This document shows positions 1 through 12,700 of a DNA stretch of 64,000 nt, one piece after another. The DNA comes from Nemertoderma westbladi (lineage: Eukaryota > Xenacoelomorpha > Nemertodermatida > Nemertodermatidae). The notes beneath the pieces are model-generated. The model had not been told where the DNA came from, did no database searches, and was given only the letters and a program-made list of their open reading frames with translations. Made by a program: the position numbers and the translations under genes. Location: assembly GCA_032718475.1 (NCBI GenBank), contig JAUCBJ010008081.1, positions 1-64,000 of the forward strand, read 5' to 3'. Numbering within the stretch: position 1 is the stretch's first letter; every line of letters begins with the position of its first letter.

Positions 1-1230
1 TCAACCCTGTCATAAAGTCACTATAACCCACACAGCTAATGGGTAATGTTAATTGTCATGTGTTGTTCTGTCTCGTTGGAAATTAATTTAAAAAAAACAG
101 TTTTTTATTCATTAAAAAATTATGTTCGTTTTACCAGCACCCATTATACAAACTCATTGTATCTTCCCAGACCTCCGTGCAAAAAATTAGGAGACGAGAG
201 TTTCTTTTGGAGTCGTTTTTTCCGCTACATTCGATTAACTATAACGAAAATTTTTTGGTGTGTTTTGTTTGTATATATTATATATTAAATACATTTTTGT
301 ATTTTCTCTGCAATCCGATTCTCGTTTCAGTCTTCACCCCCAACGTACTTAGTTATTTATTGTATCTTATAAAGTTTATACCGACCCCGACATCGCATGA
401 GGTTTGATGACATTTAGTGTATTCCCAAACCCCATACGGTCTCGCCTCGCCACCGAGTTCCTTATATGGGCGGTAACGTTCCACAGTAACGGACGTAACT
501 ATCACAGAGTTTAAAGGCCTCCACTGCGAACAGCACTGAGTATTTTTTATAAACATTTTGTGTGGTTTGCTGGACCACTGGTACTATAATGTAAATACCG
601 GTACCCTAGATTACTATTAAATAATTGCATGTGCTTATAGGACAAGCTATAATACACCTGTAACGGAAATTTCTGAGGTAGCCATGTTCTCATCAATATT
701 CGTGCGAATTGAAGCAATCTTCTGACAAACCCTTTTTAGTAATGACTGGGACTGCAGAATAGATGTCAAACATATCAATAAAACAATTTAGGGCTACTGA
801 CCACTGGTTTTCATTGATTGCAATTGATTTGCGTAACGGACGTAACCCTCTCCTGTAACTGTGCAATTATGTTACATGGTGCTACTTTCAATTGCGTGTA
901 AATTGATGTTTTCAACTAAACAAGTGTGCAAATCCATTACTTAAGTCACACTGAATATTTTTTAATATAGTATTTTGGATAGAAAGAAGTCCAGAGGTGC
1001 AGAAGAGCTAAATTTTGGCATAAGGCAATAAAGGCAGCCTTACTATCAGTAACACAATATAAGTAGCTTATCCTTCATGTTAGGCTGTTAATAGGCAAAA
1101 ACAAACCAGCAAACCAAAACCAACATAATTGGAGAAATTACAGGGCTGTAGCGCTGTTTGCAGAGTGTAGGAGATGGTTACTGCTCTATTTAGCTAACCA
1201 TTTATGTCCTTCACGACAAATATACAACAA
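1..1230. other. Non-coding upstream sequence
   Basis: AT-rich sequence with no exon that I can recognise; short open stretches lack codon structure or family resemblance. It may be an upstream intron of the KANSL1-like gene, because the first exon seen (3532) is internal, but this is inference. It holds two copies of the short motif GTAACGGACGTAA (about 486-498 and 833-845), which recurs further on at 1370, 1930 (reverse) and 2085. Confidence 0.6.
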
Positions 1231-1237
1231 ATACTTA

Positions 1238-1520
1238 CTGCATTGATGTTAGTTTTTTGTCTCAAATTACTAGACAGTAAGTATAGACAATAAGTCTGCT
1301 TTGCATTGAAAGCAATGAGTCGATTACATCACCCCTTCCTCTAATATTTTCAACATTTTCCCTTTTTCCATAACGGACGTAATTTTTGACTTGGTCTATT
1401 AGAACCACATTGTAGAACATGATACCCTATATTTGAAGTCACCAAAGTTCCTTCACTGTATCTCCATTAGTTTTTCTGTCAGTAATTTGGTATTATTATA
1501 TTTATTCATTCTCCCCGTTA
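1238..1520 (+). repeat. Dispersed repeat, copy 1 (about 280 bp)
   Basis: This stretch resembles 1966-2240. Shared runs in the same order include TTTTGTCTCAA.TTACTAGACA, GTCTGCTTTGCA, AACGGACGTAATTTTTGACT, ATACCCTATATTTGAA and TCCATTAGTTTTTCTGTCA. Identity looks like roughly 75-80% by eye with small indels, so it is an old duplication or two copies of an uncatalogued interspersed repeat. No coding capacity is seen. Confidence 0.7.
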
Positions 1521-1965
1521 GATGGTTACTGCTATATAGCCAACCACTGGTAACCTATATTATGAAATACCCCCAATTTTGGCATGGTTTTTGTTTAATG
1601 ATGAGTCTGATATATTTAATTTATTGCTATTGGTAACATTTATATGGTGGAAAGCTCAGGTCCAACGGGAGTACAAAAATGAGAGGATACAATGTTAAGG
1701 GTTTAAATCACAGAAAACTTAAACGAAAATCAACCTATCTCGGGAAACTAATATTGTTGCAATACTTACAATTTTTGTCCTAAATTATTGTCATTAATTC
1801 TAGAAATTTCTGTTCTGATTCACTTAGGCCTAATTTATATTCAACAGTCCTCAATAATGCCTAAAAACACCACAGGGCCGATAATTGTCATTGTATCAAT
1901 TTCCTCGCTTAAACATAATTCTACACAAATTACGTCCGTTACGAAAAATACGCAACAACGACATG

Positions 1966-2240
1966 CTGCATTGATGTTAGATATTTTGTCTCAAGTTACT
2001 AGACAATATGTCTGCTTTGCACTAAAAGTGATGAGTTGAATACGTGACCCCTCCTCCTGTATTTTAAAATTTTTACATTTTTCCGTAACGGACGTAATTT
2101 TTGACTTGGTCTATTTCAGACGCATAGTAGAACATTATACCCTATATTTGAAATCTCCAAACCTCTGATACTGTAACTCCATTAGTTTTTCTGTCAATAA
2201 TTGGCTATTATATTTTTTCCTTCTCCCCATGAGGTGTAGA
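1966..2240 (+). repeat. Dispersed repeat, copy 2 (about 275 bp)
   Basis: Partner of 1238-1520, in direct orientation about 725 bp away. The 445 bp between the two copies shows no recognisable gene. I see no clear terminal inverted repeats or target duplication at its edges, so I cannot assign a transposon class. Confidence 0.7.
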
Positions 2241-2609
2241 TAATTACAACAATATTTGAATGGATTTTCTACATGATTTATTGTATATTTTTCCTTCATA
2301 TTCAGTCCTATGTTTTTGAAGTTACATAAATATATTTGGGTCAGTGTGTGTTTTCCCAACAATTTGGGGTATCTGGATTACTTTATAACATCCAGCATAT
2401 GTAGAGTTGAATCATTTCAAATTTTGGTAGTGGGGGTGACCTTTTCGTGGAATTGCCCTAATACGGTACTGCTGGCCCCTGGTTGGTTCTTACTTCGGGT
2501 TGAATTCCATTACCAGTGCGAGACTGTAATGCGGTTTGGAAATATGCGTCCCGACACTCTCTGCTGATTTCTCAGACACGTCCACGGCTTAAATATACCG
2601 GCATTTGCC

Positions 2610-2950
2610 GGGTTTACATAAAACAACATCAGCTGGAGACAACACCGTGACAAACGCCGAGCTTTATGGTACAATACCACCTGTATCAACCACCTCCGTG
2701 AACGCAAATTAAGATTCAGTGGGCACTGCTGTCGAAGTAAAAACGAGGTCATACCAGATCTACTTTTCTTGCAACCAACACAAGGAAAGCGTAGCCGTGG
2801 ACGCCCGGCTTTAACATATATAGACCAACTTGAAAGGGATACTGAACTTGGGAGAAACGAAATTGCGACAACTATGGAGAATCGGGAAGCCTGGAAGGAT
2901 CTCATTTCCACTGTCCGAGTTGCTCGACCTAATAGTATAGTAGTACATAA
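2610..2950 (+). pseudogene. Decayed LINE 3' end (non-LTR retrotransposon fragment)
   Basis: A frame open from about 2619 reads ISWRQHRDKR, then LRERKLRFSGHCCRSKNEV, then GKRSRGRPALTYIDQL and TTMENREAWKDLI. This is the C-terminal region found after the reverse transcriptase of many RTE-like non-LTR elements (the usual pattern is [10 protein letters not shown]..., GRPA.TYIDQL..DTGL, M.DR..W). Only about 105 residues remain and the upstream part is broken by stops. A degenerate TAG-like tail (AATAGTATAGTAGTA, about 2930-2944) follows, as in the intact element at 29318. It is a dead 5'-truncated copy of a related but different family. Confidence 0.75.
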
Positions 2951-3531
2951 AACACAATTTAACATTTCTTGCATTTTTCCTACCCCTTCCCAGCTTAATA
3001 ATATAATATCCAGCAATATTCATTATCATATCCTGGTGGCTGTATTGGAATGTTATTTTTTCCGTCATACATGTTCAGTTCATGTGTTCAATTGTTCAAT
3101 GGTCTCATGGAAATCCTTCAATAATTTATATCTAGCGCTTTATTATAGGCCTACTTAGTTAACATCGAGTACAGTATAGGTGTACAGGTACAGCAGTACC
3201 TACGGCTACCGGTATGGTATACTCTGTACACGGTTTTTGTTTTCTTTCACTTTCAACTCTTAATTATTAAGAGAACAAACGTTTATTTACTCATAATAAT
3301 AAATTCACTAAATTTTTATTTAGTGTCTGGAATAAGAGAATTGTGGGTGGATTTTTTTTTCAAAAATTAACAGACGTGTCGCCCCGTCTATTCGGGACTC
3401 CAGAGTATTTAATATAATGTAATTATCTAACACAATAATTATTTATCAGCTGTAGAATTAATTATTATTGAATTAAACTCGTTCCTACATACGTCTCACT
3501 GCTTTATTTATGTTTATTTCATTACTTACAG
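2951..3531. other. Non-coding sequence before the first recognisable exon
   Basis: AT-rich, no gene seen. At 3165-3235 there is a cluster of short GTACC/CCGGTA palindromic words resembling those at 14890-14975. The end (about 3505-3531) is a pyrimidine-rich acceptor, TTTATTTCATTACTTACAG, leading into the exon at 3532. Confidence 0.55.
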
Positions 3532-3709
3532 AAGCCAATGTCCGGAACATGTTTGGAACAACCACCGGTCCCAGATAGCCAGTCGGTGGACCTGGCTACA
3601 GGCCCAGGTCTCTGAGTTGGAGTATCGAATCAGACAGCAGACAGACGTCTACAGGAAACTGCGCTCCATGAAACACCCAGTGGTGCTGGGGGAACCGACT
3701 ACCGGCGGC
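3532..3709 (+). CDS. KANSL1: KANSL1-like exon 1 of window: coiled-coil/WxWLQAQ segment
   Basis: Starts after the acceptor ATTACTTACAG (AG at 3530-3531). The first base completes a codon, then 59 codons read [32 protein letters not shown] and [13 protein letters not shown]. Vertebrate KANSL1 has a nearly identical [21 protein letters not shown] block, so this is the strongest family match in the window. The donor is GTTAGT at 3710, a less common form, and leaves phase 0. Intron 1 is only 169 bp, so it is the one compact intron seen. A different frame has a stop at TAG (3575-3577); the homology selects the open frame. Confidence 0.9.
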
Positions 3710-6700
3710 GTTAGTTTACTATATCGTTGCGTAATTAATTAATATTATATCCTCATCCTGTGTGTTTACTAATTCAATTTAAGATTTGTCCCGCCTTGAA
3801 TTAATCAAGCTTTGGAATGCCGATACTGTTAAACCATAGTACAGCACACACAAGTTTAATTGTATTTAATTGTTACAGCTTACCTCCCATACGCCTCCCC
3901 GAGCCGCTAACAGTGGCCATCAACAACTGTCAACGTTGCTGACCAACTTACAGAACCAAGTGGTTGAAGCCACAAGACACAGACAACCCCACACAGGTAA
4001 GTTATACAGCTGGTGGGAGCCAAAAGGCACAGACAACCTTACACGGGTAAGTTATACAGCTGGTGGGAGCCACAAGGCACAGACAACCTCTCACAGGTAA
4101 GATATACAGCTGGTGGGAGCCACAAGTAAGTTATACAGCTGGTGGGGGCCACATGGCACAGACAACCCCACACAGGTAAGTTATACAGCTGGTGGGAGCC
4201 AGAAGGCACAGACAACCTTACACGGGTAAGTTATACAGCTGGTGGGAGCCACAAGGCACAGACAACCTCTCACAGGTAAGATATACAGCTGGTGGGAGCC
4301 ACAAGTAAGTTATACAGCTGGTGGGGGCCACATGGCACAGACAACCCCACACAGGTAAGTTATACAGCTGGTGGGAGCCAGAAGGCACAGACAACCTCTC
4401 ACAGGTAAGATATACAGCTGGTGGGAGCCACAAGTAAGTTATACAGCTGGTGGGGGCCACATGGCACAGACAACCCCACACAGGTAAGTTATACTGCTGG
4501 TGGGAGCCACAAGACGCAGACAACCCCACACATGTACGTTATACAGCTGGTGGGAGACACAAGACGCAGACAACCCCACACAGGTAAGTTATACCGCTGG
4601 TGGGAGCCACAAGACGCAGACAACCCCACACATGTACGTTATACAGCTGGTGGGAGACACAAGACGCAGACAACCCCACACAGGTAAGTTATACTGCTGG
4701 TGGGAGCCACAAGACGCAGACAACCCCACACATGTACGTTATAGAGCTGGTGGGAGACACAAGACGCAGACAACCCCACACATGTACGTTATACAGCTGG
4801 TGGGAGACACAAGACGCAGACAACCCCACACAGGTAAGTTATACAGCTGGTGGGAGACACAAGACGCAGACAACCCCACACATGTACGTTATACTGCTGG
4901 TGGGAGACACAAGACGCAGACAACCCCACACAGGTAAGTTATACTGCTGGTGGGAGCCACAAGACGCAGACAACCCCACACATGTACGTTATACAGCTGG
5001 TGGGAGACACAAGACGCAGACAACCCCACACATGTACGTTATACTGCTGGTGGGAGACACAAGACGCAGACAACCCCACACAGGTAAGTTATACTGCTGG
5101 TGGGAGCCACAAGACGCAGACAACCCCACACATGTACGTTATACAGCTGGTGGGAGACACAAGACGCAGACAACCCCACACATGTACGTTATACAGCTGG
5201 TGGGAGACACAAGACGCAGACAACCCCACACAGGTAAGTTATACAGCTGGTGGGAGACACAAGACGCAGACAACCCCACACATGTACGTTATACAGCTGG
5301 TGGGAGACACAAGACGCAGACAACCCCACACATGTACGTTATACAGCTGGGGGGAGACACAAGACGCAGACAACCCCACACAGGTAAGTTATACTGCTGG
5401 TGGGAGCCACAAGACGCAGACAACCCCACACATGTACGTTATACAGCTGGTGGGAGACACAAGACGCAGACAACCCCACACATGTACGTTATACAGCTGG
5501 GGGGAGACACAAGACGCAGACAACCCCACACAGGTAAGTTATACTGCTGGTGGGAGCCACAAGACGCAGACAACCCCACACATGTACGTTATACAGCTGG
5601 TGGGAGACACAAGACGCAGACAACCCCACACATGTACGTTATACAGCTGGGGGGAGACACAAGACGCAGACAACCCCACACAGGTAAGTTATACTGCTGG
5701 TGGGAGCCACAAGACGCAGACAACCCCACACATGTACGTTATACAGCTGGTGGGAGACACAAGACGCAGACAACCCCACACAGGTAAGTTATACAGCTGG
5801 TGGGAGCCACAAGACGCAGACAACCCCACACATGTACGTTATACAGCTGGTGGGAGACACAAGACGCAGACAACCCCACACATGTACGTTATACAGCTGG
5901 GGGGAGACATAAGACGCAGACAACCCCACACAGGTAAGTTATACTGCTGGTGGGAGCCACAAGACGCAGACAACCCCACACGCACACATGTACGTTATAC
6001 AGCTGGTGGGAGACACAAGACGCAGACAACCCCACACAGGTAAGTTATACTGCTGGTGGGAGCCACAAGACGCAGACAACCCCACACATGTACGTTATAC
6101 AGCTGGTGGGAGACACAAGACGCAGACAACCCCACACATGTACGTTATACTGCTGGTGGGAGACACAAGACGCAGACAACCCCACACAGGTAAGTTATAC
6201 TGCTGGTGGGAGCCACAAGACGCAGACAACCCACACTTGTACGTTATACAGCTGGTTGGAGACACAAGACGCAGACAACCCCACACAGGTAAGTTATACA
6301 GCTGGTGGGAGACACAAGACGCAGACAACCCCACACATGTACGTTATACAGCTGGTGGGAGACACAAGACGCAGACAACCCCACACATGTACGTTATACA
6401 GCTGGTGGGAGCCACAAGGCACAGACAACCTCACACACACAGGTAAGTTATACAGCTGGTGGGAGCCACAAGGCACAGACAACCTCACACACACAGGTAA
6501 GTTATACAGCTGGTGGGAGCCACAAGACGCAGACAACCCCACACATGTAAGTTATACAGCTGGTGGGAACCACGAGACGCAGACAACCCCACACATGTAA
6601 GTTATACAGCTTGTGGGAGCTACAGGACGCAGACAACGCAATACAAGTAAGTTATACAGCTGGTGGGAGCGACAAGACACAGACAACCCCACACATGTAA

Positions 6701-9700
6701 GTTATACAGCTGGTGGGAGACACAAGACGCAGACAACCCCACACATGTAAGTTATACAGCTGGTGGGAGACACAAGACGCAGACAACCCCACACATGTAA
6801 GTTATACAGCTTGTGGGAGCTACAGGACGCAGACAACGCCATACATGTAAGTTATACAGCTGGTGAGAGCCACAAGACACAGACAACCCCACACATGTAA
6901 GTTATACAGCTGGTGGGAGACACAAGACGCAGACAACCCCACACAGGTAAGTTATACAGCTGGTGGGAGACACATGGCACAGACAACCTCACACATGTAA
7001 CTTATACAGCTGGTGGGAGCCACAAGGCACAGCCAACCACACACTGGTAAGTTATACTGCTGGTGGGAGCCACAAGGCACAGACAACCGCACACAGGTAA
7101 GTTATACAGCTGGTGGGAGCCACAAGGCACAGACAACCTCACACAGGTAAGTTATACAGCTGGTGGGAACCACAAGGCTCAGACAACCTCACACACACAG
7201 GTAAGTTATACAGCTGGTGGGAGCCACAAGGCACAGACAACCTCACACACACAGGTAAGTTATACAGCTGGTGGGAGCCTCAAGGCACAGACAACCTCAC
7301 ACACACAGGTAAGTTATACAGCTGGTGGGAGCCACAAGGCACAGACAACCTGACACACACAGGTAAGCTATACAGCTGGTGGGAGCCACAAGGCACAGAC
7401 AACCTCACACACACAGGTAAGTTATACAGCTGGTGGGAACCACAAGGCACAGACAACCTCACACACACAGGTAAGTTATACAACTGGTGGGAGCCAAAAG
7501 GCACATACAACCTCACACTGGTAAGTTATACAGCTGGTGGGAGCCACAAGGCACAGACAACCTCACACACACAGGTAAGTTATACAGCAGGTGGGAACCA
7601 CAAGGCACAGACAACCTCACACACACAGGTAAGCTATACAGCTGGTGGGAGCCACAAGGCACAGACAACCTCACACACACAGGTAAGTTATACAGCTGGT
7701 GGGAGCCACAAGGCACAGACAACCTCACACACACAGGTAAGTTATACAGCTGGTGGGAACCACAAGGCACAGACAACCTCACACACACAGGTAAGCTATA
7801 CAGCTGGTGGGAGCCACAAGGCACAGACAACCTCACAAACACAGGTAAGTTATACAGTTGGTGGGAGCCACAAGGCACAGACAACCTCACACACACAGGT
7901 AAGCTATACAGCTGGTGGGAGCCACAAGGCACAGACAACCTCACACACACAGGTAAGTTATACAGCTGGTGGGAGCCACAAGGCACAGACAACCTCACAC
8001 ACACAGGTAAGCTATACAGCTGGTGAGAGCCACAAGGCACAGACAACCTCACACACACAGGTAAGCTATACAGCTGGTGGGAGCCACAAGGCACAGACAA
8101 CCTCACACACACAGGTAAGTTATACAGCTGGTGGGAACCACAAGGCACAGACAACCTCACACACACAGGTAAGCTATACAGCTGGTGGGAGCCACAAGGC
8201 ACAGACAACCTCACACACACAGGTAAGCTATACAGCTGGTGGGAGCCACAAGACGCAGACAACCCCACACATGTACGTTATACAGCTGGTGGGAACCACA
8301 AGGCACAGACAACCTCACACAGGTAAGTTATACAGCTGGTGGGAACCACAAGGCACAGACAACCTCACACACACAGGTAAGTTATACAGCTGGTGGGAAC
8401 CACAAGGCACAGACAACCTCACACAGGTAAGTTATACAGCTGGTGGGAGCCACAAGGCACAGACAACCTCACACACACAGGTAAGTTATACCGCTGGTGG
8501 GAGCCACAAGACGCAGACAACCCCACACATGTACGTTATACAGCTGGTGGGAACCACAAGGCACAGACAACCTCACACACACAGGTAAGTTATACAGCTG
8601 GTGGGAACCACAAGGCACAGACAACCTCACACAGGTAAGTTATATACAGCTGGTGGGAGCCACAAGGCACAGACAACCTCACACACACAGGTAAGTTATA
8701 CCGCTGGTGGGAGCCACAAGACGCAGACAATCCCACACATGTACGTTATACAGCTGGTGGGAGCCACAAGGCACAGACAACCTCACACACACAGGTAAGT
8801 TATACAGCTGGTGGGAGCCACAAGGCACAGACAACCTCACACACACAGGTAAGTTATACAGCTGGTGGGAGCCACAAGGCGCAGACAACCTCACACATGG
8901 TAAGTTATACAGCTGGTGGGAGCCACAAGACACAGACAACCCCACACATGTAAGTTATACAGCTGGTGGGAGACACAAGACGCAGACAACCCCACACAGG
9001 TAAGTTATACAGCTGTTGGGAGACACATGGCACAGACAACCTCACACATGTAACTTATACAGCTGGTGGGAGCCACAAGGCACAGCCAACCACACACTGG
9101 TAAGTTATACTGCTGGTGGGAGCCACAAGGCACAGACAACCGCACACAGGTAAGTTATACAGCTGGTGGGAGCCACAAGGCACAGACAACCTCACACACA
9201 CAGGTAAGTTATACAGCTGGTGGGAGCCACAAGGCACAGACAACCTCACACAGGTAAGTTATACAGCTGGTGGGAACCACAAGGCTCAGACAACCTCACA
9301 CACACAGGTAAGTTATACAGCTGGTGGGAGCCACAAGGCACAGACAACCTCACACACACAGGTAAGTTATACAGCTGGTGGGAGCCTCAAGGCACAGACA
9401 ACCTCACACACACAGGTAAGTTATACAGCTGGTGGGAGCCACAAGGCACAGACAACCTGACACACACAGGTAAGCTATACAGCTGGTGGGAGCCACAAGG
9501 CACAGACAACCTCACACACACAGGTAAGTTATACAGCTGGTGGGAACCACAAGGCACAGACAACCTCACACACACAGGTAAGTTATACAACTGGTGGGAG
9601 CCAAAAGGCACATACAACCTCACACTGGTAAGTTATACAGCTGGTGGGAGCCACAAGGCACAGACAACCTCACACACACAGGTAAGTTATACAGCTGGTG

Positions 9701-12700
9701 GGAACCACAAGGCACAGACAACCTCACACACACAGGTAAGCTATACAGCTGGTGGGAGCCACAAGGCACAGACAACCTCACACACACAGGTAAGTTATAC
9801 AGCTGGTGGGAGCCACAAGGCACAGACAACCTTACACACACAGGTAAGTTATACAGCTGGTGGGAACCACAAGGCACAGACAACCTCATACACACAGGTA
9901 AGCTATACAGCTGGTGGGAGCCACAAGGCACAGACAACCTCACAAACACAGGTAAGTTATACAGTTGGTGGGAGCCACAAGGCACAGACAACCTCACACA
10001 CACAGGTAAGCTATACAGCTGGTGGGAGCCACAAGGCACAGACAACCTCACACACACAGGTAAGTTATACAGCTGGTGGGAGCCACAAGGCACAGACAAC
10101 CTCACACACACAGGTAAGCTATACAGCTGGTGGGAGCCACAAGGCACAGACAACCTCACACACACAGGTAAGCTATACAGCTGGTGGGAGCCACAAGGCA
10201 CAGACAACCTCACACACACAGGTAAGTTATACAGCTGGTGGGAACCACAAGGCACAGACAACCTCACACACACAGGTAAGCTATACAGCTGGTGGGAGCC
10301 ACAAGGCACAGACAACCTCACACACACAGGTAAGCTATACAGCTGGTGGGAGCCACAAGACGCAGACAACCCCACACATGTACGTTATACAGCTGGTGGG
10401 AACCACAAGGCACAGACAACCTCACACACACAGGTAAGTTATACAGCTGGTGGGAGCCACAAGGCACAGACAACCTCACACAGGTAAGTTATACAGCTGG
10501 TGGGAACCACAAGGCACAGACAACCTCACACACACAGGTAAGTTATACAGCTGGTGGGAACCACAAGGCACAGACAACCTCACACAGGTAAGTTATACAG
10601 CTGGTGGGAGCCACAAGGCACAGACAACCTCACACACACAGGTAAGTTATACCGCTGGTGGGAGCCACAAGACGCAGACAACCCCACACATGTACGTTAT
10701 ACAGCTGGTGGGAACCACAAGGCACAGACAACCTCACACACACAGGTAAGTTATACAGCTGGTGGGAACCACAAGGCACAGACAACCTCACACAGGTAAG
10801 TTATATACAGCTGGTGGGAGCCACAAGGCACAGACAACCTCACACACACAGGTAAGTTATACCGCTGGTGGGAGCCACAAGACGCAGACAATCCCACACA
10901 TGTACGTTATACAGCTGGTGGGAGCCACAAGGCACAGACAACCTCACACACACAGGTAAGTTATACCGCTGGTGGGAGCCACAAGACGCAGACAACCCCA
11001 CACATGTACGTTATACAGCTGGTGGGAACCACAAGGCACAGACAACCTCACACAGGTAAGTTATACAGCTGGTGGGAGCCACAAGGCACAGACAACCTCA
11101 CACTGGTAAGTTATACAGCTGGTGGGAGCCACAAGTAAGTTATACAGCTGGTGGGAGCACTGGGAGCCACAATGTAGATACTAAGTGGGAGAATGGGTAG
11201 TTGTTTCTTCAAATTGGTAATAGGCTGGAGTTTTGAAAAGTTCTGTGTAATTGGGTTTTTATTCGCCAGTTTATACAACTTTAGTTGTTTCTGAGGCACA
11301 CACTTCTTCTCCCCAGTGGTAACAAACATACCCAGTAGGCCAGTACCCACGCACAACGAAACGAAGTGTGTGTTATACAAAATTTTGGGAACTAACTGTT
11401 TTGTCTATTCTAGTTCCCGTTCTACCCGTTCTTGGTTCCTCACGTTCCGCCCAACCTTCTACCAGCGCTATGCCCCCTAGCGCAGCGCACCGGAACCGGT
11501 ATATTCCCACCACCCATACCAACCGAATGGATTCCTGCGCCCGAGTGCGTCCGTTGGTCGGATTTAAACGAAGGCGATTGGTTCGTTCACTGGGGTTACA
11601 CGCGACCAATAAGAAGGTCCAGAGGTAAGTTCGGCAGTTAATAGCTCATCCCTGAAAAATTTGATGCCGGTATACGAAAAAAAAAATTCTAACTCATCCA
11701 AAAGAAGTCGAATAGTCAAACATCTGTTTAACATATTTAAAGTATTCTTATGAAGATTTTTGAAATTTCCGGTTTTAATTTAATTTAATTTAATTTCGTA
11801 CATAGAAAATAAATCTAGTACAGCATACATACAGGACCAACAAAGCACACGATATATAATGAATGATGTTAATAATGATGCACAGGGTAAATTAGTTACT
11901 GTAAATATGTGTACAAACCAAACACCTAACTGATTTGAAATTAGTATCTGTAAACTATTATAACTAAACCTAACAAAGAGCTAACAGTATGAATAAACAA
12001 AATGAACAACAATAAACAAGTCAATTCGTGGAAATATAATTGAGAATGTCATCCAGTTCAGATCTATCAAAACCAGGAATATAAGTTTCTGCGCCACTAA
12101 CTCTGCACTCAATTAATTCACGGCACATATTAATAACTGGTAAATGTTCGTGGGAGGTAAACCAAGAAACGTTATTGCATAGTTTGGACGATAAATCATC
12201 AAAACGAACTTTACACTTATCAGCGATGTGTCTCAAATTAGAGCCACTGACGGACCTACAATCAAATAGAGTAACATTACCAAGAAAACGAATAGATGGT
12301 TTATCAGAAGTTAATAACGACTTTGCAAAAGTTACAAAACGACTGCACAACATAGATAACGGATACGGAAAATCGATCAAACCCTCTACCAAAAATCTAT
12401 GAGAATTATATGGAAGCCCCCAAACTAATCGCATATTAATATTCCAGCTAGTTACCATTTTACGGCAAGAATCCCCCCAAAGGTCCCAAAGGTTACTCCC
12501 ATAAAAACTCGTTGTATAAATTCGCTGAATTTTTGATAAACTATATGGATGTGCAAACATGAATTCTTGCCTTAAACAATTCAACCTACCAATAAATATT
12601 CCCCTTTTACGTAAAATATCGCTACTGAACTTACAACCTGAATCAAATATGTTACCCAAATGCGTGGCCTCTTTAACCCATGGCAAATAAACAGAACGAA

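Larger units (their letters stand above)
3997..11157 (+). repeat. Minisatellite of 5' splice sites filling intron 2 (50-54 bp units)
   Basis: About 7.16 kb, so roughly 135-143 units of 50, 52 or 54 bp. The typical unit runs GTAAGTTATACAGCTGG, then TGGGAGCCACAAGGCAC, then AGACAACCTCACACACACAG. It is a copy of the exon 2/intron 2 boundary: the exon half is GCCACAAGACACAGACAA..CACACAG and the intron half is GTAAGTTATACAGCTGG. Many units keep CAG|GTAAGT, which is fully complementary to the U1 snRNA 5' end. Subfamilies occur in blocks: 50-bp units with ATGTACGTT mostly at 4490-6400, ATGTAAGTT at about 6540-6910, and 54-bp units with (CA)n at 6420-11000. The 54-bp units are in-frame, so long stop-free frames appear in several frames and on both strands; these are by-products. 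The array ends with two short fragments at about 11115-11157. Confidence 0.95.

Noticed and set aside
46-556. Short open frames near the window start
   Set aside because: No family resemblance, no splice-site context and AT-driven composition; chance frames.
4218-11059. Long open frames of up to about 490 codons through the intron 2 array, on both strands
   Set aside because: They come from stop-free tandem repeats (54 bp is 18 codons; 50-bp units cycle frames). The same sequence is open in several frames and on both strands, and exon phases join exactly across the intron.
3997-11157. CRISPR-like array
   Set aside because: Units are contiguous with no unique spacers, and the sequence is eukaryotic with introns.
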